In this document: piece after piece, positions 58,063 to 64,000 of the stretch
How the letters are laid out: every line of letters begins with the position of its first letter
Numbering within the stretch: the stretch's first letter is position 1
Assembly (NCBI GenBank): GCA_016342415.1
Contig: JAEIOD010000028.1
Coordinates: 1-64,000, forward strand
Direction of reading: 5' to 3'
Length of the DNA: 64,000 nucleotides
From: Clostridiales bacterium
GTDB taxonomy: Bacteria > Bacillota > Clostridia > Peptostreptococcales > Acidaminobacteraceae
Translations under genes and position numbers: made by a program
Notes under the pieces: model-generated
What the model saw: the letters and a program-made list of their open reading frames with translations, nothing else
The model's database searches: none
Told to the model about the DNA's origin: nothing

Positions 58063-59820
58063 ATGAGGATAAATACTAATATTACATCGATAAATGCTTT
58101 AAGGATGACTAGTAATATTAAGAAAACGATTCAAAATTCAATTCAAAAATTGTCATCCGGTAGTAGAATAAATAAAGCAGCTGATGATGCTGCGGGGTTG
58201 TCGATATCAGAGAAAATGCGTTCTCAGATTAGAGGTTTAAATATGGCTTCTAGGAATGCGCAAGATGGCATATCCTTGTTGCAAACAGCTGAAGGTGGAC
58301 TTTCTGAAGCTCATGAAATATTACAACGCAGCAGAATGTTAGCTGTTCAAGCTGCGAATGATACAAATGTAACTTTAGATAAAGAAAAAATACAGTTAGA
58401 AGTAGATAATTTGCTAGAAGAAGTAGATAGAATTTCAGAAACGACTGAATTCAATTCAATTAATTTGTTAGACGGAACCATTGGTAAAAGTTGGAATGGT
58501 ATATCTGAAACATCAACAGATGCATTGAAAAATAGAATAATAGAAGGTTTGAAATCAGGATGGTTATCAGAAGCAGAAAAAATGATTGAAAGCCACTATG
58601 GTCTTACAGCAAGTAATAGGGATATTAATGTTGTTCTTAAATATGATGAAGCAGAGGGTACTTTAGCGAGTATACAAACACAGTGGTCTGTTTTAGGAGA
58701 TCCTAATTTGGATGCTTCAACTGCAACAATCTCATCTATGGAACTTAACATTGATCTTTATGATTTTGATCCTAGTACTGGTGAACATGGTGACAATTAT
58801 ATGACTGTTGCTGGTGGTTCGATGTATAATGACAGAATAATTGCGCACGAATTGGTTCATGCCGTGATGGCAGATGCTATGGGAGATAATTTCTATGATA
58901 TGCCAACGTGGTTTAAGGAAGGTTCTGCGGAATTTATACATGGTGCAGATGACCGTATAGCCGCTGATACTAATCCGCCTGCAGCTACAACTATTGCTGA
59001 TGTAGTTACTTTGGCTGTTGATATGATAAATAATGAAACTTGGGCTCAAGATTCTATTAACTATTCAGCTTCTTATTTGGCTGTAAAATATATAGAGTCA
59101 AATCTAGCTGGTGGTCAAACTTTTGCTGATATTATGAGTGAAATTAAAAATGATGCAGACTTAACGAGTGATAATACAATTGATGCAATTGTTAATCATA
59201 CTACATTTGCTGATAAAGCCGCTTTTGTGGCTAGTTTAACAGCGAATGGAGCAAATTACTATAATACTGTTGTTGCTGTTAATGCTGCTGATACTGGTTC
59301 TATTGGTGGTTCTGATCATGTTGGAGCTATTGACTTGAATGCTGAAGATATTGTGCCTACTGGAAGTTACTTAGACAATCCAACTAAATTTAATTTTATT
59401 TTTGAGGAGATTGCGACTACTAAGACAACTACTAACAGTGCTACATTCCAAATTGGTGCTAATGAAGGTCAAATAATGTCAATCAGTATTGATAGTATCT
59501 CTACTACAAATCTTAGATTGAGTGCTATAGATATTGTTAATGATGCTGATGAAGCGATAACTAGTTTTGATGCAGCTATTGAAAATATTTCTAGTTTAAG
59601 ATCAAGATTAGGTGCATATCAAAATAGACTAGAACACACTATAAAGAATTTGGATGTTTCTAGTGAAAATTTACTGGCTTCAGAAGCTCGAATTAGAGAT
59701 GTTGATATGGCAGATGAAATGATGACTTTTTCTAAAAGCAATATTCTTATGCAAGCTGCACAAGCAATGTTAGCTCAAAGCAATCAAACTCCTCGAGGGG
59801 TTTTACAATTATTAAGATAA
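58063..59820 (+). CDS. proteolytic flagellin (flagellinolysin)
   Basis: The 585-residue second flagellin has normal D0/D1 ends ([41 protein letters not shown] end). The variable middle (about 145-455) is a zinc metallopeptidase domain: HELVH at residues 262-266 gives two zinc His and the catalytic Glu263, and WFKEGSAEF supplies the third ligand, Glu286 or Glu290. This is the gluzincin pattern of flagellinolysin, a protease-bearing flagellin described in Clostridium haemolyticum and relatives. The filament would display thousands of protease sites. GGAGGG precedes the ATG. Confidence 0.93.
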   Translation: MRINTNITSINALRMTSNIKKTIQNSIQKLSSGSRINKAADDAAGLSISEKMRSQIRGLNMASRNAQDGISLLQTAEGGLSEAHEILQRSRMLAVQAANDTNVTLDKEKIQLEVDNLLEEVDRISETTEFNSINLLDGTIGKSWNGISETSTDALKNRIIEGLKSGWLSEAEKMIESHYGLTASNRDINVVLKYDEAEGTLASIQTQWSVLGDPNLDASTATISSMELNIDLYDFDPSTGEHGDNYMTVAGGSMYNDRIIAHELVHAVMADAMGDNFYDMPTWFKEGSAEFIHGADDRIAADTNPPAATTIADVVTLAVDMINNETWAQDSINYSASYLAVKYIESNLAGGQTFADIMSEIKNDADLTSDNTIDAIVNHTTFADKAAFVASLTANGANYYNTVVAVNAADTGSIGGSDHVGAIDLNAEDIVPTGSYLDNPTKFNFIFEEIATTKTTTNSATFQIGANEGQIMSISIDSISTTNLRLSAIDIVNDADEAITSFDAAIENISSLRSRLGAYQNRLEHTIKNLDVSSENLLASEARIRDVDMADEMMTFSKSNILMQAAQAMLAQSNQTPRGVLQLLR

Positions 59821-59837
59821 TGTATGGTATAATTTTG

Positions 59838-59868
59838 AAGAGGTTATGGGTATCCTTAACCTCTTTTT
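59838..59868 (+). terminator. rho-independent terminator
   Basis: The stem AAGAGGTTA / TAACCTCTT with a 10-base loop is followed by T3-5. It closes the second flagellin gene. Confidence 0.8.
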
Positions 59869-59883
59869 GAAAGAGGGGTATTG

Positions 59884-60150
59884 ATGAAAGATACTATTAT
59901 AAAAATTAGAAAAGCTATTTTTAATCAAAATAAGCAAAATGTTATAGAACTTATTATAGAGAGTTTAGAAGAGATGAGTATGATGTTAGATAAGTTAAAT
60001 GATTCAGAAATAAGGGATTATATGAATTACTTAGAACAAGTAAATCAGTTTTTCGTGAAAAGTGATTTTCTTGCTGTAAGTGATGTATTGTTATTTGAGA
60101 TGATGCCAATTTTTGGAACGATGGAGGGTGATGATGTTTTACAAAACTAA
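59884..60150 (+). CDS. small helical protein encoded with the Maf-type transferase
   Basis: The 88-residue, wholly helical, acidic protein has no signal peptide or membrane helix. I do not recognise a family. Its length and helical pattern would fit an export chaperone (FliS/FliT-like) or a partner of the glycosylation enzyme that follows. AGAGGGG fits the ATG at 59884. It overlaps the next gene by about 17 bases, so the two are translationally coupled. Confidence 0.65.
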   Translation: MKDTIIKIRKAIFNQNKQNVIELIIESLEEMSMMLDKLNDSEIRDYMNYLEQVNQFFVKSDFLAVSDVLLFEMMPIFGTMEGDDVLQN

Positions 60151-61966
60151 TGAATTATTTCTTAAAAAAAATGCCCCAGTTTTAAGAGCAGCTTTATACA
60201 GTGAAGCGTTATTACCAGTAAAAATAGTAGAAGAATTAGATCGAAGTAACTTTTTGATTAACTATAGTAATAAAAGTTGCTATGCTAATAGTATTAACCA
60301 TAAAACAGAAGAATTTGAAGAAATGTTTTGTGATATTGATAAAAATTGTGAAACTATAATTCTTGTTGGAATAGGTAATGGAGATGTAATTAATTATATA
60401 GCAAATAACTTTAAAAAAATAGATTCCATTTTCATTGTAGAACCATTTCTAGATATATTTAAACGCTTACTTAGAAATGCTGATTTTAAAGATATATTTA
60501 GAAAATTAGGTAGTGTAACTTTTGTAACCAATATGTCTGAAGTGGAATCTGTTAATTCTATTATGAGAGATTTTGCACATAAACTAGATAAAGTTGAAAT
60601 AGTTTGCTTGGCTTCTTACTTTTCGTTATTGGGTGATTGGTTTGAAAGATTTAAAGAAAGATTATTGATTGATCTTCGTGTTGAAATGGGTCGACATTTA
60701 ACAATTCATAAATCAAGATATAAATGGATTCGAAATAGTATTTTCAATTTAAGGGAATTGAACATACAGCAAAATGAGTTAAAAGAATATATTAATGGAA
60801 AACCTGCAATAATCGTATCCGCTGGACCGAGTTTAACTAAGCATTTAAAACAGTTAAAACAACTAAAAAAGAAAGCTATTATTATTGCAGCTGGTTCTGC
60901 AATGAAAATACTAGAAAATGCAAATATTAAACCTCATTTTCAAATGGCTATTGATGCTGATGATGTTGAGTCACTCTATGATGAAAAGTTCTTTGAAAAT
61001 AGTACGGATATTCCATTAATATATGCTAACCAACTAGCTAGTACTATTTTACCAAGATATAACGGTAGCAAAATATTTATGATGTTGCCAACAGATGTGA
61101 TAGGTAAATTTATATATAACGAATTAAACATTAAATATGATTATGTCAATTCAGGAGCTTCGGTAGTACACTCTACTTTAGATTTTCTGTATCAATCCAA
61201 ATGTAAACCAATTATTTTTCTTGGTCAAGACATGTGTTTTTATGATAATCAATTATATGCTGAAGGTAGAAGTGATAATTTAGAAAATTATAAAGAAACA
61301 TCAAGGATTAAACTGAAGGACATATATAACAAAGAAGTATATACTATAAGAAATTATTTGCAGATAAAATATGATTATGAAAAAATGATTAAAAATTTTG
61401 ACAGGACAGTACTAATAAATGCAACTGAAGGCGGATTGGGTATTGATGGTGTTGTTAATAGAACTCTTGACGACGTTATGGAAAATGAGTTAAGAGATGA
61501 TATTGAATTTGATATAAAAAAAATAATGAATACATTAATAACACAATCCAAAATTCATAGTGAAGATATCGAAAGATGTATGAATATAATCAAAACACAG
61601 CTAAATGAAATTCAAGAAGAAAATAATGAGAGATTAGAGTTAATAAAAAAAATAACAAAAGCAAGAGCAGAAGGATGTTCGTTAGACAAATTGTGGAAAA
61701 TGTTAGTCTTTATAGATAAAGAAAGTAGTTCCAAGATTATGAGCATTCCCTTTTATAAAGAAGTAATTAAACGGTTTATTTCAGTTGAAGCGATGTCGAT
61801 ATCCAAAAGATATAGTAAAGAAAGTAATATAAATATTGAGAGAATTAAGAATGGTGAAAAATTCTTTTATAATATTTCTTCTGAAGTGGACATTATGTGT
61901 GAAGTAATGTTGGATTGGATAGATGAAGTTTTTTTTGGAAAGGAAGAGGATGAAATTGAAAAATAA
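60134..61966 (+). CDS. motility accessory factor (Maf), DUF115/6-hydroxymethylpterin pyrophosphokinase-like
   Basis: Maf proteins transfer nonulosonic acids such as pseudaminic or legionaminic acid to flagellin. The roughly 610-residue protein has the layout of the family: an N-terminal domain (TIILVGIGNGDVINYIANN), a central MAF_flag10/DUF115 domain with GKPAIIVSAGPSLTKHLKQL near residue 220 and DYVNSGASVVHSTLDF and FLGQDMCF further on, and a helical C-terminal region. GGAGGG lies 5-9 bases before the paired ATGs at 60131/60134; I prefer the second. It follows the two flagellin genes, its probable substrates. Confidence 0.9.
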   Translation: MFYKTNELFLKKNAPVLRAALYSEALLPVKIVEELDRSNFLINYSNKSCYANSINHKTEEFEEMFCDIDKNCETIILVGIGNGDVINYIANNFKKIDSIFIVEPFLDIFKRLLRNADFKDIFRKLGSVTFVTNMSEVESVNSIMRDFAHKLDKVEIVCLASYFSLLGDWFERFKERLLIDLRVEMGRHLTIHKSRYKWIRNSIFNLRELNIQQNELKEYINGKPAIIVSAGPSLTKHLKQLKQLKKKAIIIAAGSAMKILENANIKPHFQMAIDADDVESLYDEKFFENSTDIPLIYANQLASTILPRYNGSKIFMMLPTDVIGKFIYNELNIKYDYVNSGASVVHSTLDFLYQSKCKPIIFLGQDMCFYDNQLYAEGRSDNLENYKETSRIKLKDIYNKEVYTIRNYLQIKYDYEKMIKNFDRTVLINATEGGLGIDGVVNRTLDDVMENELRDDIEFDIKKIMNTLITQSKIHSEDIERCMNIIKTQLNEIQEENNERLELIKKITKARAEGCSLDKLWKMLVFIDKESSSKIMSIPFYKEVIKRFISVEAMSISKRYSKESNINIERIKNGEKFFYNISSEVDIMCEVMLDWIDEVFFGKEEDEIEK

Positions 61967-62984
61967 ATCTATATTAAGTCACAAAACGATTTTAGTAACA
62001 GGTGGAACTGGCTCTTTTGGTAAGGCGTTCATTAAAAGAGTATTTGAATTTTATTCTCCAGCCAAAGTTATTGTTTATTCAAGAGATGAATACAAACAAT
62101 ACATAATGAAAAATACTTTTTCAGAAATACTTGGCAAGGAAGATATGTTAAAGCTTAGGTTTTTTATAGGTGATGTTCGTGATAAAGATCGATTACACCG
62201 TGCTTTTAAAGGAGTTGATTATGTTATTCATGCTGCTGCTATGAAACAAGTTCCAGCATGCGAGTATAATCCTTTTGAAGCTATAAAAACAAATATACAC
62301 GGTGCTCAAAATATAGTTGATGCTGCATTAGATCGAAATGTTAAGAAAGTAGTCGCATTATCTACTGATAAAGCGGTTAATCCAATAAATTTATATGGTG
62401 GCACTAAACTGGTTTCAGATAAATTATTCATATCTGCTAATGCCTATTCTGGTTTAGAAGGTACAGTTTTTTCTGTGGTTCGTTATGGTAATGTTGCTGG
62501 TAGTAGAGGTTCAGTAATCCCTTTCTTTAAGAATTTAATAGACAATGGAAATACTGAAATTCCTATTACGGATTATAGAATGACTAGGTTTTGGATAACA
62601 CTCGAAGAAGGTGTTGATCTTGTAATCAAAGCATTAGAAGAATCTAAAGGTGGAGAAACGTATATTTCAAAGATTCCATCGTTTAAAATAACAGATTTAG
62701 CTACAGCAATGAATCCGGATTGTATTTTGAAGGAAATTGGAATTAGAGAAGGTGAAAAGATAGATGAAGTCATGGTTGGAAAAGATGATTCCAGAAATAC
62801 GTATGAATATGATAAACACTATATAATATATCCTCAATTTGATTGGTGGGATGAAAGTAAGTACTTTTTAAAAGGTGGTAAACATATACCTGATGGATTC
62901 GAATATAATTCAGGTGCTAATACTGAATGGTTAAGTGTTGAAGAGTTAAGGGATAGAGTGACTAAATTGATTAGTAATACTTAG
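61950..62984 (+). CDS. pseB: UDP-N-acetylglucosamine 4,6-dehydratase (PseB-like, inverting)
   Basis: It would start nonulosonic (pseudaminic-type) acid synthesis from UDP-GlcNAc. The 344-residue short-chain dehydratase has the NAD loop TGGTGSFGKAF near residue 18, DVRDKDR, and HAAAMKQVPACEYNP, which is characteristic of the PseB/FlaA1/capsule dehydratase group, with LYGGTKLVSDKL carrying the catalytic region (here Tyr-x-x-x-Lys as YGGTK). GGAAGAGG selects the ATG at 61950, overlapping the Maf gene by 17 bases. PseC and the later steps are not in view, so the final sugar is inferred. Confidence 0.9.
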   Translation: MKLKNKSILSHKTILVTGGTGSFGKAFIKRVFEFYSPAKVIVYSRDEYKQYIMKNTFSEILGKEDMLKLRFFIGDVRDKDRLHRAFKGVDYVIHAAAMKQVPACEYNPFEAIKTNIHGAQNIVDAALDRNVKKVVALSTDKAVNPINLYGGTKLVSDKLFISANAYSGLEGTVFSVVRYGNVAGSRGSVIPFFKNLIDNGNTEIPITDYRMTRFWITLEEGVDLVIKALEESKGGETYISKIPSFKITDLATAMNPDCILKEIGIREGEKIDEVMVGKDDSRNTYEYDKHYIIYPQFDWWDESKYFLKGGKHIPDGFEYNSGANTEWLSVEELRDRVTKLISNT

Positions 62985-62998
62985 AGGAGGAAATTGTT

Positions 62999-63628
62999 TT
63001 GAATAAGCAGACTAAAACTTGGAGTTCAGATTTTGGAAAAGAGTATACAGAAAGAAATATATACTCGCCAACGGAGTTAGATACTTTCTATACAAATCAA
63101 TTTGGTGTTACTAGAAGAAATATGAATGAGGAATTTTTGAGTGAATTTATTGATAAGGAAGCTAAAATATTAGAAGTTGGTTGTAATGTTGGGAATCAGC
63201 TTAGATTACTTCAAGAAATGGGATATAAAAATCTTTATGGTATTGAGTTGCAAGATTATGCTGTAGAAAAAGCAAAAGAACTTACTAATGGTATTAATAT
63301 TATTAAGGGGTCGGGAGATGATTTGCCATTTAGAGATGGATATTTTGATCTTGTATTTACGAGTGGCGTATTAATACATATTCCTCCTAGTATTTTGGAG
63401 AAAGTTCAAACAGAAATATTAAGATGTACGAATAGCTATGTTTGGGGATTTGAATATTTCTCCGAAAAGTATCAAGAAGTAAATTATAGAGGTAACGAAG
63501 CTATGATGTGGAAAGGTGATTTTTGTCAATTATATCAGGATATTGCGTCAGTAAAAGTTATAAAATACGAAACTTATAAGTATAAGGAAAATGAAAATCT
63601 TGATCAAATGTTTTTGTTGAGAAAGTAG
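62999..63628 (+). CDS. class I SAM-dependent methyltransferase (pseudaminic-acid-associated type)
   Basis: The 209-residue methyltransferase has the SAM-binding motif ILEVGCNVGNQLRLL near residue 58, GIELQDYAVEKAKE, and FDLVFTSGVLIHI near 118. It resembles the methylases found in nonulosonic acid loci, which may methylate the sugar or flagellin glycan. Translation starts at TTG with GAGGAGG 8 bases upstream. Its position between pseB and the amidotransferase supports a role in glycan modification. Confidence 0.87.
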   Translation: MNKQTKTWSSDFGKEYTERNIYSPTELDTFYTNQFGVTRRNMNEEFLSEFIDKEAKILEVGCNVGNQLRLLQEMGYKNLYGIELQDYAVEKAKELTNGINIIKGSGDDLPFRDGYFDLVFTSGVLIHIPPSILEKVQTEILRCTNSYVWGFEYFSEKYQEVNYRGNEAMMWKGDFCQLYQDIASVKVIKYETYKYKENENLDQMFLLRK

Positions 63629-63651
63629 CACTAGTGATGGAGGCATATGTA

Positions 63652-64000
63652 ATGAAATATTGTAAACGTTGTTTATTACCAGATTCAAAACCAAATTTGA
63701 TGTTTGATGAGGATGGAATATGTAATGCATGTAGAAATTTTGAAAACAGAAAAATTGTTGATTGGGATAAAAGGAAAATAGAATTAATAGAGATATTAGA
63801 TAAATATAAGTCAAAAGATGAGTCGACATGGGATTGTATTATTCCTGTTAGTGGTGGAAAAGATAGTACGTACCAAGTAATCAAGATGTTAGAACTTGGA
63901 ATGAACCCATTATGTGTTACAGCAACAACATGTGATTTGTCTGAAATTGGAAGAAAGAATATTGAAAATATAAAAAGCATGGGTGTAGATTATGTTGAGT
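63652..64000 (+). CDS. N-acetyl sugar amidotransferase (PseA/WbuX type), 3' end outside window
   Basis: Only the first 116 codons are present. The N terminus has CKRC and CNAC, a zinc-type cysteine group, then the PP-loop ATP pyrophosphatase motif VSGGKDSTYQ near residue 70, the hallmark of ATP-dependent amidotransferases that put acetamidino groups on nonulosonic acids (PseA) or related sugars (WbuX). GGAGG fits the ATG at 63652 rather than the one at 63637. It continues the flagellin glycosylation island beyond the window edge. Confidence 0.88.
   Translation, partial: MKYCKRCLLPDSKPNLMFDEDGICNACRNFENRKIVDWDKRKIELIEILDKYKSKDESTWDCIIPVSGGKDSTYQVIKMLELGMNPLCVTATTCDLSEIGRKNIENIKSMGVDYVE

Overview
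The window looks like a chromosomal segment of a low-GC, motile, probably strictly anaerobic Firmicute of the Clostridia. Three things point there: AT-rich codon use with strong AGGAGG-type ribosome binding sites, Bacillus/Clostridium-style gene order, and an ATP synthase with sodium-type c subunits. I cannot name the species. Fusibacter- or Acidaminobacter-like relatives are a guess, made partly because spore genes are missing where sporulating relatives keep them.

Layout. 1-7.2 kb is an accessory metabolic region: a cation/proton antiporter, an amino acid permease, a Crp/Fnr regulator, a CocE/NonD-type hydrolase and a transporter of unknown substrate. Two near-identical operator boxes, with identical spacing to a -10 element, lie before the permease and before the hydrolase. 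7.2-10.2 kb is a translationally coupled operon of two NifX-like proteins, two ferredoxin-domain P-loop ATPases and a Fur-family repressor. 10.2-24.8 kb is a conserved housekeeping block: tsaC, rpiB, upp, dCMP deaminase, tagO, wecB, a CoA-transferase and the whole atp operon, which encodes both a doubled and a single c subunit. 24.9-32.4 kb holds an H-NOX-type chemoreceptor, then murA, mreB/mbl, two rod genes, flgJ and fabZ, without the spoIID/spoIIQ/spoIIID genes usually in this block. 32.6-46 kb is mixed: patatin, phosphohexomutase, AEC transporter, a SAM-I riboswitch with metK, recD2, and a minus-strand HD-GYP/TetR/ABC-exporter group.

46.2-64 kb is the comFC-yvyF-flgM-flgN-flgK-flgL-yviE-fliW-csrA-hag block known from Bacillus. 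It is interrupted after comFC by two unusual genes and followed by a second flagellin and a flagellin-glycosylation island (Maf-type transferase, PseB-like dehydratase, methyltransferase, sugar amidotransferase, the last cut by the window end).

How the parts work together. The flagellar genes carry several sigma-D promoters. The flgM promoter sits inside a terminator-like hairpin that would hide the flgM ribosome binding site in read-through RNA. The flagellin leader contains a CsrA-type hairpin, which fits the FliW-CsrA-flagellin homeostasis circuit encoded just upstream. The second flagellin carries an HExxH zinc-protease domain in its surface-exposed middle (a flagellinolysin), so the filament may be both glycosylated and proteolytic. 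The chemoreceptor keeps every residue associated with oxygen binding in H-NOX proteins and would let the cell steer by oxygen.
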